A DNA stretch of 38,920 nt from Actinomadura soli (GCF_005889715.1 NZ_VCKW01000053.1:1-38920); one strand, 5' to 3'. Shown: positions 24,864-33,520, counted from the stretch's first letter. The notes: generated by a model from the letters alone, not told the origin. Made by a program: numbers and translations.

Positions 24864-25292
24864 TCAGGATCGGATGGCCTCGATGAGGTCGTCGAGGACG
24901 CCGCGGCGGCGGGCCGAGGAAATGTGGTCGATGTAGTCACGGGAGGCGACGATCTTTCCGTCCCGGACGCGCAGGACGAACACGCAGGGCACCCGGAACG
25001 GTTCACCGGTCTCGGTCGTCCCGCGGTACGCGAACTCGGCGACGATGACCTCCGGATCGGCCGTCTCATGGACGGTGATGTCGGCCGGTTCCTGGCGAGG
25101 GGGCGGCATGCTCTTGCCGGCCGAGAAATGCTCGCGCAGTTCCTCCCGGGTGCGCATCGGTCCGGCCTCGAAGGGCGAGAACGGATGCTCGACGCAGGTC
25201 TGCTCCGCGTACAGGTCGGGCAGCTCGTCCCAGCGGCCTTTCGAGACCCCCCACACCAGTTCGAGGAACACCTCGCGAGGACTGGGCGCCAT
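24864..25292 (-). CDS. SnoaL-like / NTF2-fold protein
   Basis: 142 residues using the ATG at 25292, which has GGGAGG four bases upstream; the longer in-frame start at 25367 would run through the operator. NTF2-fold features: an N-terminal helix FLELVWGVSKGRWDELPDLY, then CVEHPFSPFEAGPMRTREELREHF, and strands VIVAEFAYRGT and FVLRVRDGKIVASRDYIDH, the last being a common SnoaL motif. The family includes polyketide cyclases, isomerases and hydrolases; no substrate can be assigned. It is divergent from the tetR gene and shares its operator, so it is the likely target of that repressor. Confidence 0.8.
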   Translation of the reverse strand: MAPSPREVFLELVWGVSKGRWDELPDLYAEQTCVEHPFSPFEAGPMRTREELREHFSAGKSMPPPRQEPADITVHETADPEVIVAEFAYRGTTETGEPFRVPCVFVLRVRDGKIVASRDYIDHISSARRRGVLDDLIEAIRS

Positions 25293-25320
25293 GATGCCTC
25301 CCGATGGCACGGTAAGCTTT

Positions 25321-25360
25321 CCGAAGTGGAGACTCCGAATATACGGAGTGGAGACTTCGG
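25321..25360. promoter_or_regulatory. Palindromic operator between SnoaL-like gene and tetR
   Basis: Nested inverted repeats share one centre at 25340/25341: outer CCGAAGT (25321-25327) with ACTTCGG (25354-25360), inner ACTCCG (25332-25337) with CGGAGT (25344-25349), separated by AATATA. The right arm abuts the tetR ATG and includes its GGAG ribosome binding site, so binding would block both promoters and tetR translation initiation. It fits a TetR dimer-of-dimers site. Confidence 0.7.
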
Positions 25361-25924
25361 ATGTCAATGGAACCCACGCGCGCCGACGCCCGCGGCAACC
25401 GGGCCCGGATCCTGGAGGTGGCGGAGGACGTCTTCGGCAGGGGCGGCTCGGCGGCCTCCACCGAGGAGGTCGCCCGGCTCGCCGGCGTCGGCATCGCCAC
25501 CGTCTTCCGCCATTTCCCCACCAAGCGGGAACTGGTGGAGGCCGTGCTGGTGAAGCATTTCAACCGCCTGTGCCGGGAAGCGCGCAGCCTCGCCGATGCG
25601 GCCGATCCGGGCCGGGCGTTCTTCGATTTCTTCCGCCGGCTCGTGGCGGACGCCGCGGGCAAACTCGCCATCATCGAGGCGTTCGCCGACGCGGGCGGCG
25701 ACGCCGCAGGCAGGGCCTCGCAGGGCCCGCGTGACCTGCGCGAGGCCGTCGGCGTCCTGCTCGGGCGAGCCCAGGACGCCGGAGCGGTCCGGACGGACGT
25801 CCGCCTCGACGAGGTCTACGCGCTCATCGTCGGCGCCTCCCGCGCCGCCGCCCACCTCCGCCTGGACGAGCCCGTCCGCTCCCGCACGCTCGGGATCATC
25901 TTCGACGGCCTCGCCCCGCGGTGA
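25361..25924 (+). CDS. TetR family transcriptional repressor
   Basis: 187 residues. ATG at 25361 with GGAG seven bases upstream. N-terminal HTH at residues 12-58: NRARILEVAEDVFGRGG, then TEEVARLAGVGIATVFRHFP and TKRELVEAV, the standard TetR DNA-binding signature. The C-terminal domain (about 75-187) is helical and ligand-binding, and ends at DGLAPR. It probably represses itself and the divergent SnoaL-like gene through the palindrome at 25321-25360 until a small molecule binds. The ligand is unknown. Confidence 0.93.
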   Translation: MSMEPTRADARGNRARILEVAEDVFGRGGSAASTEEVARLAGVGIATVFRHFPTKRELVEAVLVKHFNRLCREARSLADAADPGRAFFDFFRRLVADAAGKLAIIEAFADAGGDAAGRASQGPRDLREAVGVLLGRAQDAGAVRTDVRLDEVYALIVGASRAAAHLRLDEPVRSRTLGIIFDGLAPR

Positions 25925-26041
25925 CGCCCGGCCGCCGGTCAGGAGCCTGCGGCACGGCGGAGGGAGCCGGTAGCGCAAGGCGATCTGGACACCGAGCACC
26001 CGGCGTCCGTCCGGACGAGCACCGGGTCCCGGCCGCGCAGG

Positions 26042-27160
26042 TCAGGGGGCCGGGGTGGTGAAGGTCAGCGCGCGGGCCGGGTTGTCCACCATGATCTTGT
26101 GGACGGCCTCGTCCGCGACCCCGAGGCGGCGCAGCGCCGGCAGGAAGTGGTCGGGAATGTAGCTGTAGCCCTGGCCGCCGTAGCGCTTGAGCTGGATCTT
26201 CTGGCAGACGTCGTGGCCGAGCAGGATCTGGCCGGAGTACCCGTCCTCGACCAGGTCGGCGATGCCGCGGGCGACCTTGTGGTCGCCGAGCAGCACGAGA
26301 TGGCCCCACGGGCTGCCCGGCGAGGCAAGGAAGTCGAACTCGATGAAGACGCCCCGGGCGAGCACCCGCCGCGCGAAGGGCAGGTCGACCGCCATGGTTC
26401 CGGCGTGGCCGAGGACGACGTTGGACGGGTCCACGCCCTCCTCGTCCAGGATGTCGAGGACCGTGAACTTCTCTTCGCCGACCCCGCCCACATGGAACGT
26501 GATCGGAGCACCGGTGACGCGGCTCGCCCGTCCGGCGGCCCGGACGCTCTTGAGCTCACCGGGCGTCAGCGGCGCGCTCTCCGCGCCGACCTCGCCGATG
26601 ATCCCGGCGCGGACGCCCGTGCCGTCGGCGCCGTCCACGATGTCGCGGACGATCACGGCGGTGAGGTCGTCGACGGTCCGTTCGCCCAGGTCCGGCGGGT
26701 GGAAGGTCGGCGTGTACCAGCCGGCGCCCATCACGATGTGGAGGCCGCTCGCCCGCGACATCCGCCGCAGCGAGCCGGGGTCGCGGCCGATGCCGAGGCT
26801 GGTGACCTCCACGACGGTTCCGCCGCCCGCGCGCCGGAACTCCCCCACCTCCGCGAGCATCTCGTCGAAGTCGGCGAGGACGTCGTTGTCGGCGTTGACG
26901 GCGCCGTGCCGGGTGCGGGCCAGGTTGGCCAGGGTGAGCGGTTCCCGCGCCTGCGGGGAGTCCTCGCCAGGGCGGAGCGCGTGGGCCGGACGGCGAAGGT
27001 CGACGAACAGGTGCTCGTGCATGAGCGTCGGGCCCAGGGCCGAAGGGTCGACCGGCCCGGTCACGGTGAGCACCTGACCGGCGAGGTCGGGGATGCTCGG
27101 TGGCAGGTCGGGAATGGTCAGCGGCAGGTTCACCCGCGGCCCTCCGTCATGGTCAGCCAT
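26042..27160 (-). CDS. Phosphotriesterase-family metal hydrolase
   Basis: 372 residues, TIM-barrel amidohydrolase. Metal ligands are complete: His48 and His50 in LMHEHLFVD, Glu190 in GIIGEVG at the bridging position (family members use carboxylated Lys or Glu), His223 in ITFHVGG, His252 in VLGHAGT, and Asp317 in LLGHDVCQK. The family includes phosphotriesterases, lactonases and Php-type hydrolases. A Glu at the bridge and an extended N-terminus are more like the latter two, so a lactone or ester substrate is a fair guess. The ATG at 27160 lies inside the 3' end of the upstream paralogue, with a 31-base overlap, so the two are translated together. Confidence 0.9.
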   Translation of the reverse strand: MADHDGGPRVNLPLTIPDLPPSIPDLAGQVLTVTGPVDPSALGPTLMHEHLFVDLRRPAHALRPGEDSPQAREPLTLANLARTRHGAVNADNDVLADFDEMLAEVGEFRRAGGGTVVEVTSLGIGRDPGSLRRMSRASGLHIVMGAGWYTPTFHPPDLGERTVDDLTAVIVRDIVDGADGTGVRAGIIGEVGAESAPLTPGELKSVRAAGRASRVTGAPITFHVGGVGEEKFTVLDILDEEGVDPSNVVLGHAGTMAVDLPFARRVLARGVFIEFDFLASPGSPWGHLVLLGDHKVARGIADLVEDGYSGQILLGHDVCQKIQLKRYGGQGYSYIPDHFLPALRRLGVADEAVHKIMVDNPARALTFTTPAP

Positions 27161-28191
27161 CGGCGTGGATTCGACTCCGTGAGGGCGGTCAGCAGGGCTT
27201 CGTCCGCCCCGAGGTACCCCAGGTAGGGGACGAACTGCTCGGTGACGAACCCGTACCCGCCGCCGCCGAAGGACTTGAGATCGATCTTGCGGGCGACGCG
27301 GGGCGACAGCAGGACCCGCTCTGCGTGGCCGCGCCCGGCGAGGGCCAGGACGGCGGCGGCCACGTCCTGGTCGTCGACCTCGCGATTCACGGTCGGGAGG
27401 CGGCCGAGCCCGTCGAACTGCAGGAACACGCCGCGGTCTGCGAGCCCGGCGAGGGCGTCGGCGTCGGTCGCGAGGCCGTCGCAGTGGCCGATGGCGACGC
27501 GGCCGAGGTCGGCGCCGGACTCGGCCATCAGGTCGAGGAGTGCGTGCGTGGCGGCGGTCGTCGCGGCGCGGTCCAGGAGCACGGGCGCTCCGGTGCGCCG
27601 GGCGGCGTGCGCGACGCCCGTGGCCAGGGCACGGTCGGCGGGACGGCCGAGGTCCAGCGCCTCGATCTCACCGATCACGCCCGCTCGGACGCCGTCCACG
27701 CCCTCGCGGAGATCACTGATGATCTCCGCGGTGAGGCTCTCGACCGGCCTGTCGGTGAGCCCCGGCGTCCGGGACGGGGAGTATCCGCCGCAGCCCATCA
27801 CGACGTTGACCCCGGTCGCCCTGGCGAGATCGGCCAGCGCCCGCGGGTCGCGTCCGAGGTCGACGCCGGTCACCTCGACCACGGCGCCGCCGCCCAGCCC
27901 GGCGAAATCGGCGAGTTCGGGGCGGACGATCGCCTCCGTGAGCCGCCGGTCGTCCCGGTTCGGGGCGCCCAGGGCGAGCGCGCCGAGCAGGCCCATGGTC
28001 ACTCGCGCCTCGCCCGCGCCGGCGTCGGAGAGACCGTTCGGATCGGCTTCGGACAAGCCGTTCAGGTCGGCTTCCGAAAGGCCGTACAGGTCGCTGACCA
28101 GGTGCACGGAGGTGACCGTGTGCCCGAGGGAACGCGGATCGATCGGCCCGGTGACGGTCATGACCCGTCCGGTCGCGGTCGGCGTGCTCAT
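27130..28191 (-). CDS. Phosphotriesterase-like pseudoenzyme, metal ligands lost
   Basis: 353 residues from ATG 28191; an ATG at 28257 is also possible. It aligns end to end with the downstream paralogue (VMTVTGPIDPRSLGHTV, VVEVTGVDLGRDPRAL, GVRAGVIGEIEAL, GGYGFVTEQFVPYLGYLG). The catalytic residues are mostly gone: the His-x-His is SVH (28-30), the next His is lost in APVLLDRA, and the Asp is Arg in LLSPRVARK. One His remains (AIGHCDG). A three-copy 8-residue repeat (NGLSEADP and variants) occupies about residues 36-60. It is probably a partner or regulator of the active enzyme, since both genes overlap and share an operon. The function is inferred from context only. Confidence 0.8.
   Translation of the reverse strand: MSTPTATGRVMTVTGPIDPRSLGHTVTSVHLVSDLYGLSEADLNGLSEADPNGLSDAGAGEARVTMGLLGALALGAPNRDDRRLTEAIVRPELADFAGLGGGAVVEVTGVDLGRDPRALADLARATGVNVVMGCGGYSPSRTPGLTDRPVESLTAEIISDLREGVDGVRAGVIGEIEALDLGRPADRALATGVAHAARRTGAPVLLDRAATTAATHALLDLMAESGADLGRVAIGHCDGLATDADALAGLADRGVFLQFDGLGRLPTVNREVDDQDVAAAVLALAGRGHAERVLLSPRVARKIDLKSFGGGGYGFVTEQFVPYLGYLGADEALLTALTESNPRRWLTMTEGRG
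28012..28086. repeat. Three-copy 24-bp tandem repeat inside the pseudoenzyme gene
   Basis: In-frame units encoding YGLSEADL, NGLSEADP and NGLSDAGA, at about 28012-28086. The intact paralogue has no such repeat, so it arose after duplication by slippage. Confidence 0.75.
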
Positions 28192-28543
28192 CCCACGGAC
28201 GGGTGGGTCGTCATGACTGGGCTCCACGCCGGTCAATGTATCGACCGCCGTCCGCATGATCCCTTGTGTCTCACCGCACGCTTGTTGACGTACCACGCAC
28301 ACCGGAATCGGGTCGCGCGACGCGTGTGGCCTCATCCGGAACCGCGGCCGGCTGGCAAGGCGCACGCATACCGAGGCAAAATGAAACTTGCATCTCGGCC
28401 GAACTCGCTTGATCCATTGGCCACGTTTCGACCCGAATGAATTGCGTCAACCCCGCGTGTCACACTGGCGGTGAACTGACCTGATACGGACGTTCATCGC
28501 GTCCTGACTGGCGGCACTTCTGCTGTTACGCGATCCTGACTGC
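28192..28543. other. Divergent intergenic region of the hydrolase pair and TIR gene
   Basis: No gene is seen. It must hold two outward promoters. Just before the TIR gene the 9-mer TCCTGACTG occurs twice, at 28502-28510 and 28534-28542, 32 bp apart. There is no ribosome binding site before the TIR GTG, so leaderless translation is possible. Confidence 0.45.
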
Positions 28544-31090
28544 GTGAGCACGACCGACGACGCAGGTCGGAAGAGATTCTTCATCAGTTACGCCGGGCCC
28601 GACCGGCTGTGGGCGGAGTGGATCGGCTGGCAGCTCGAACAGGCGGAACACGATGTGGAACTCGATGTCTGGGACTGGGGACCGGGCGAGAACTTCGTGC
28701 TCCGCATGGACCAGGCGCTGCGTTCCGCGAACCGGGTGCTCGCCTTATGCTCGGCGTCCTACTTCGAGCAGGACCGTTTCACGACCGACGAGTGGACGTC
28801 GGCAATTGCGATCAAGGAGTACGGCGCGCGGCTGGTGCCGATTCGGATCGAGAACCTTCCCCGGGAGCGATTCCCCGCCGCGTTGCGGGCGATGACGACG
28901 CTCGATCTCTTCGGCCTGGAAGAGGACCAGGCCCGGCGCCGTGTGCTGGAGCTCGTGGAGCGGCCCGGGCACCCCGGGAGCAGCCCGGTCTTCCCCGGTC
29001 CCGCGCGCAGCGGCGTACCGCGCGGGCTGGGCCCGCGGCTGCCGGGCACCGGGCCGCAGGTGTGGCGGGTCCCCGCTCGTAACGCGTCGTTCGCCGGACG
29101 GGACGCGCTGCTCGTGGAGATCCGCGAAGCCCTGACCGTGTCCATCAGCGGAGTGGTCGTCCTGCACGGCGGAGGCGGTTTCGGAAAGACGCAGACGGCG
29201 ATCGAGTACGCGCACCGTTTCGCCGCGGACTATGACGCCGTATGGGTCATCGACGCGGAGCAGAGCGAATTGATCAATGGCCAGCTCGCGGCGCTGGCCA
29301 CCGCGCTGGAAGTGCGGGCACCGGTGACCGATCAGACGGTCACCGCGCAGCGCGCTTTGGCGGAGCTGCACAAATCAGAGAGGTGGCTGCTGGTCTTCGA
29401 CAATGCGGAGGATCCGGCGGAGGTCATCGATTATCTTCCCGGCGGGCGCGGGCACGTTCTCATCACGTCCAGGAACTCCGCGTGGGCCGAAGCGGGGACC
29501 CGTATCGCGGTAGAAGTGTTCACGCGCGAGGAATCCGTGCGGCTGCTGCATAACCTCGTGCCCCGCCTGCCGCCGAGCGAGGCCGGGCATCTGGCCGAGA
29601 TTCTCGGTGATCTGCCGCTGGCACTCGTCCAGGCCGCCGGGGTGCTCGCCAGCGGGGTGACCGTGGCCCATTACGAGCGCTCCTTGGAGGCCCATGCCAC
29701 GGAGGTGCTCAGCCACGGGCGGCCGACGTCGTACCCCGCGTCCCTCGCGGCGGCGACCTCGCTCGCCCTGGAACGGCTCGCGGCGGCCAGGGCGGGCGGC
29801 GAGACGGTGATCCGGGCCTGTGCCTATCTGGCGCCCGAGCCGATACCGGCCGCCTGGTTCTACGCGTCGCCGCGGTCGGCGGACGAGGGTCTCGCGTACG
29901 CGCTGGAGGCGCTCCCGACGGGCGTCCTCAAGGTCAGCAGGGCCTTCGAGGCCATCACGCGGTACGGTCTCGCCCGCATCGACCGCAACAAGCTGCGCCT
30001 GCACCGCCTCACCGCCGCCGTCATCCGCGACCAGACGCGGCGGCAGCGGGCGGCGTACCGGGAGGTCATCGCCGGGCTCCTCGTCGCGGCCGAGCCGAAG
30101 TCGACCGACAAGCCGGAGACGTGGCCGGACTGGGCGGTCCTCGTCCCGCACGTCCTCAGCCAGGATCCAGCGACGAGCCCCCATGATCCGCTCCGTCTGC
30201 TGGCGACCGGCGTCGTCCGGTATCTGGTCTCGAGCGGCCAGACGCAGACGGCGCGCCCCGTCGCCGAACATTTCTACGCGAGCTGGCAGCGGTCTCTCGG
30301 CCCGGACCACGAGACATGCCTGGAGATAAGCCTGCAGCTGGCGTACGTCTATCAGCGGCTCGGCCTTTACGCGAAGTCCCAGCGGCTGAACGAGGGCTGC
30401 CTCGCCCGGTGCCGCCGCGTTCTGGGCCCGGACGACCCGCGGACGCTCAAGGCCGCCACCGACCTGGCCACGGACCTCTATGCGCTGGGGGCCGCGGAAA
30501 GAGCGTGCTCCCTAAACGAGGAGACGTTCCGCCGCAGCACGGAGGTCTTGGGGGAGAATGCGCGCTCCACCTTGGGTGTCGCCTATAACTTCGCCATCGA
30601 CCTGTACACCCTCGGCGACCTCGACACGGCCCGGGCGATGGCCGAGGAGATCCACGGACGGCGCCGCGAGGTGCTGGGCGTCGATCACCCCGATACGTTG
30701 AACTCGGCCGGCATCAAGGCAGGTCACCTGAGCGAGTCGGGGCAGGCGGAGGCGGCGCGAGCCCTCGCGGAGGACACTCTCGACATGTGCCGCCACGCCC
30801 TCGGCGAAGACCATCCGCAGACGCTGCTCGTGGCCCGGAGTCTCGCCCTGTACCTGCGGCAGCTTGACGAAACGGAGGAAGCCCGGCGCCTGGAGGACGA
30901 GACCCTGGAGCGCTATCGCGAGGTGCTCGGGGAGGAACACCCGGACACCGCGGCCATGGCCGCGCGGGTCGCCGTCCACCACGACCGGGAGGGCACGGGG
31001 AACGGCGAGGCGGCCGATCGGAAGGAAGCCGGCCGGGACGCGTGGAATCACGAACTCATGCAGCTCTACCGGGCTTTTCGCCTGCTTTGA
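28544..31090 (+). CDS. TIR-NB-ARC-TPR (NLR-like) protein
   Basis: 848 residues, GTG start. N-terminal TIR domain, residues 10-140: RFFISYAGPDRLWAEWI, WDWGPGENF, and FTTDEWTSA, where Glu83 may be the NAD-cleaving Glu. A Pro/Gly linker follows. NB-ARC NTPase, about 178-480: Walker A GGGGFGKT (209-216), Walker B WLLVFDN (281-287), HVLITSRN, GDLPLAL (355-361), and LHRLTAAV in the winged-helix region. C-terminal TPRs, about 550-810, repeat the pattern VLGxDHPxTL at about 42-residue steps. The layout equals that of animal and plant NLR immune receptors and of bacterial NLR-like anti-phage proteins: TPRs sense, NB-ARC oligomerises, TIR acts. A relative is FxsT of FxSxx-COOH peptide systems, but no such peptide gene is seen here. 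It is cytosolic. Confidence 0.88.
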   Translation: MSTTDDAGRKRFFISYAGPDRLWAEWIGWQLEQAEHDVELDVWDWGPGENFVLRMDQALRSANRVLALCSASYFEQDRFTTDEWTSAIAIKEYGARLVPIRIENLPRERFPAALRAMTTLDLFGLEEDQARRRVLELVERPGHPGSSPVFPGPARSGVPRGLGPRLPGTGPQVWRVPARNASFAGRDALLVEIREALTVSISGVVVLHGGGGFGKTQTAIEYAHRFAADYDAVWVIDAEQSELINGQLAALATALEVRAPVTDQTVTAQRALAELHKSERWLLVFDNAEDPAEVIDYLPGGRGHVLITSRNSAWAEAGTRIAVEVFTREESVRLLHNLVPRLPPSEAGHLAEILGDLPLALVQAAGVLASGVTVAHYERSLEAHATEVLSHGRPTSYPASLAAATSLALERLAAARAGGETVIRACAYLAPEPIPAAWFYASPRSADEGLAYALEALPTGVLKVSRAFEAITRYGLARIDRNKLRLHRLTAAVIRDQTRRQRAAYREVIAGLLVAAEPKSTDKPETWPDWAVLVPHVLSQDPATSPHDPLRLLATGVVRYLVSSGQTQTARPVAEHFYASWQRSLGPDHETCLEISLQLAYVYQRLGLYAKSQRLNEGCLARCRRVLGPDDPRTLKAATDLATDLYALGAAERACSLNEETFRRSTEVLGENARSTLGVAYNFAIDLYTLGDLDTARAMAEEIHGRRREVLGVDHPDTLNSAGIKAGHLSESGQAEAARALAEDTLDMCRHALGEDHPQTLLVARSLALYLRQLDETEEARRLEDETLERYREVLGEEHPDTAAMAARVAVHHDREGTGNGEAADRKEAGRDAWNHELMQLYRAFRLL

Positions 31091-31135
31091 CCAACGAGCG
31101 GGGTACGGCGCAGCTTTGACGGACGAGAGCCGCCG

Positions 31136-31720
31136 TCATATCTGGCCTTTGACGATCGCCCAGCGCTCGTGGTCCATCCATCGCCCATTGATCTTGATGA
31201 AGTTCGGCGAGTAGCCTTCCTGCCGGAACTGCAGTCTCTCGACCAGATTCCGGGACCTGAGGTTCGCCGGCTGAATGTCGGCTTCAACGCGGTGCAGGCC
31301 CAGGTCCGTGAAGGCGTAGTCGAGCAGCAGCCGTAGCCCTTCGGTCATGTAACCGTGTCCGGTACCGGACACGAATGCCCCGTAACCGATGACCCCGCGC
31401 TGATACGGACCGCGAACGATCTCGTTTATGTTGACGAACCCTGCCATGGCCTTCGTGTCCAGCAGGCAGACGACGAACCCGTCGGCGGCCACCCGATCGA
31501 ATCGCTTGACGTACCTGTCGAACTCGTCCGCGGTCTTCGGAGCCAGGATCCAGGGACGGAAGTACGACTCGCTCCGCCGCGCCAGTTTGACAAAGGCGTT
31601 CTGATCGATGGCGGCGACCCTGCGGAGACCCACTCTCTCCCCGCGGCGAAGGAACAGATCCGCCTTCTCCGTCGCGCTATGTGTCCCGATGCTCACGATT
31701 AGAGAGTACACCTTTGTCAT
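31136..31720 (-). CDS. GNAT acetyltransferase (RimJ/RimL-like)
   Basis: 194 residues from ATG 31720; a GTG at 31696 is also possible and would be leaderless, with TACTCT six bases upstream. RimJ-like motifs: FRPWIL, AGFVNINEIVRGPYQRGVIGYG, the acetyl-CoA loop VSGTGHGYMTEGLRLLLDYAF, and LHRVEADIQPANLRSRNLVERLQF with the classical RimJ LVEKLGF-type end. These enzymes acetylate N-termini or antibiotics. It converges with the TIR gene, 45 bases between stops. An inverted repeat at 31719-31749 overlaps its start and could be an operator. Confidence 0.88.
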   Translation of the reverse strand: MTKVYSLIVSIGTHSATEKADLFLRRGERVGLRRVAAIDQNAFVKLARRSESYFRPWILAPKTADEFDRYVKRFDRVAADGFVVCLLDTKAMAGFVNINEIVRGPYQRGVIGYGAFVSGTGHGYMTEGLRLLLDYAFTDLGLHRVEADIQPANLRSRNLVERLQFRQEGYSPNFIKINGRWMDHERWAIVKGQI

Positions 31721-31749
31721 TGATCGCGCATCGGATGGAAGCGATCAAT
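31719..31749. promoter_or_regulatory. Perfect 9-bp inverted repeat at the GNAT start
   Basis: ATTGATCGC (31719-31727) and GCGATCAAT (31741-31749) with a 13-bp gap. It covers the putative ATG or, if the GTG at 31696 is used, the promoter. It is a plausible regulator site; the binding protein is unknown. Confidence 0.4.
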
Positions 31750-32254
31750 ACGGTCCCGACTAACCATCCACGGGGCCCGGGAAGGCGTGATTTACGGACG
31801 ATCTCAGACGAAGAAGGCCATCCCGGATGAGCCGCGAGTCAGTCCTCGCCTCCCCCGCGGACTGCGTCATCAACCGGCCCGAACCGCCAGAAGACGGTTG
31901 CGGACGCGATTGGAAATCATGTCAAAACCTCCCGATGCCCAGCGGTAACAGGATGCCCGGCCAAGCCATTTACCCCGATCGTCGCAGCGCACATCGTCCG
32001 GCCCACGGGTTGCCGGCGGACAGCACCATACCCGTGCAATCGGGTGCCCGGATTCGCCTGAAAGCCTGACCTTAACGACCGGCTAAAAGGCCGGCGGGTA
32101 ATGGCGGCCAGGTGCGGCCGCTGAGCCTCCAGAAGCCGGCTGCCGCGCCGGACGGCCCGGAGGCCACTGGTGCTGTGCGGGCCCTGGGTAGCGGTTTCGA
32201 GATCACTCATCGGCGGGATGCGTGGTCGGGCGGGCGGGCAGAAGGCTGAAGCCC
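31750..32254. other. Intergenic stretch of about 500 bases, no gene
   Basis: Short frames exist but lack codon bias and ribosome binding sites. It should hold promoters for the GNAT gene (left) and the lipase (right). The last bases carry GAAGG nine bases before the lipase ATG. No other structure was recognised. Confidence 0.4.
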
Positions 32255-33520
32255 ATGACACGCATCGCAGCACGCCTCACCGCCGGGCTGGTGGCCGCCG
32301 CGGCGATCAGCGCCACCGGCGCGGCCGCCGCACCGGCCACCCTCGCCTCCGTGGGTCCTCCGGACCGCCCCGCCGCCGAGCACCAGTCCGCGGCGCGCGG
32401 ACGACTGGTCTCCGCGACCCATCTCCGAACCATGTCCGCGGACCAGGTGCGCGGGTGGCTGGCGTCGGAGGGCTTCGACGACTCGTCCGTCCGGCACGGC
32501 GTCGACACCTACCGTCTCGTCTACCGGACGATCGACACCCGCGGCCGCGCCACCACGGCCAGCGGCCTTCTCGTCCTGCCCCGCGGCGGTGACCGCAGGC
32601 TCGACACGGTCTCCTTCACGCATGGCACGGAGATCTACAAGCCGGACGCGCCCTCGACGTCCGGCGACGTCTGGGGCCCGGGCCCGGCCGTCACCTACGG
32701 TGCCGCCGGGTTCGCCGCCGTCGCTCCCGACTACCTCGGTCTCGGCGAAGGCCCGGGCCTCCATCCCTGGAAGCATGTGCCGTCCGAGGTCTCCGCGGCC
32801 CTCGACATGCTCCGCGCAGCGCGGCAGTTCGCGCCGCGCACCGGGCGGCTGCTGAACGGTGACGTGCTGGCCACGGGGTTCTCACAGGGCGCCTCGTCCG
32901 CCCTCGGCCTGGCCCGCGCGCTGCAACACGGCGCCGACCCTCATTTCAGGATCCGCGCGGTCGCCCCGATCAGCGGCGCCTACGACTTCGAGGGCGCCGA
33001 ACTCCAGGCCCTGCTGAAGGGCGACGTGCCTCCGGAGGTCGCCGCCGTCTACGTCTCCTACCTCTTCACCGCATGGAACCGGATTCACGGCGGCGTCTAC
33101 GAGACGCCGTCGGAGGTGTTCCACGAACCTCACGCGAGCCGCGTCGAGAAGCTCTTCAACGGCACCACCCCTGGACCGGACGTGCTGGAAAGCCTGCCGG
33201 ACACGCTCGGCGAGCTCCTCACGCGACGCGGCTTCGCGGTGCTGCGCCATCCGTCCGGCACGTTCGCCGATGCCTTGCGCGTGGACGCCGAGGTCTGCCG
33301 CGCCTGGACCCCGCACGTCCCGATCCGCCTCTACAAGATCGCCGACGACGAGCAGGCCACGACCGCGAACACCGACCGCTGCGCCGCCTGGCTCCGCGAG
33401 CGCGGCGTCAACGCCCCGGTCATCGACGTGGGCGACACCGTGTACGGCGGTTCCCGCCACCTCGGCTCCAACGTCGCGGGCACCGCCCAGATCGTCCGCT
33501 GGTTCACCACGCTCAAGTGA
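32255..33520 (+). CDS. Secreted alpha/beta-hydrolase lipase
   Basis: 421 residues. ATG at 32255. Signal peptide residues 1-26 (MTRIAARLTAGLVAAAAISA then ending AAAA). The alpha/beta-hydrolase core follows: oxyanion segment FTHGTE (121-126), APDYLGLGEGPGLHPW as the cap entry, nucleophile Ser210 in ATGFSQGASS, and late DDEQATT and SRHLGSNV providing the likely Asp and His of the triad. This pattern fits secretory lipases of the LIP family. It is extracellular and probably a triglyceride or polyester hydrolase; the exact substrate is not visible. It is monocistronic. Confidence 0.88.
   Translation: MTRIAARLTAGLVAAAAISATGAAAAPATLASVGPPDRPAAEHQSAARGRLVSATHLRTMSADQVRGWLASEGFDDSSVRHGVDTYRLVYRTIDTRGRATTASGLLVLPRGGDRRLDTVSFTHGTEIYKPDAPSTSGDVWGPGPAVTYGAAGFAAVAPDYLGLGEGPGLHPWKHVPSEVSAALDMLRAARQFAPRTGRLLNGDVLATGFSQGASSALGLARALQHGADPHFRIRAVAPISGAYDFEGAELQALLKGDVPPEVAAVYVSYLFTAWNRIHGGVYETPSEVFHEPHASRVEKLFNGTTPGPDVLESLPDTLGELLTRRGFAVLRHPSGTFADALRVDAEVCRAWTPHVPIRLYKIADDEQATTANTDRCAAWLRERGVNAPVIDVGDTVYGGSRHLGSNVAGTAQIVRWFTTLK

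Noticed and set aside
31827..32069. 80-codon plus-strand frame in the intergenic region
   Set aside because: Poor codon bias, no ribosome binding site, no motif.
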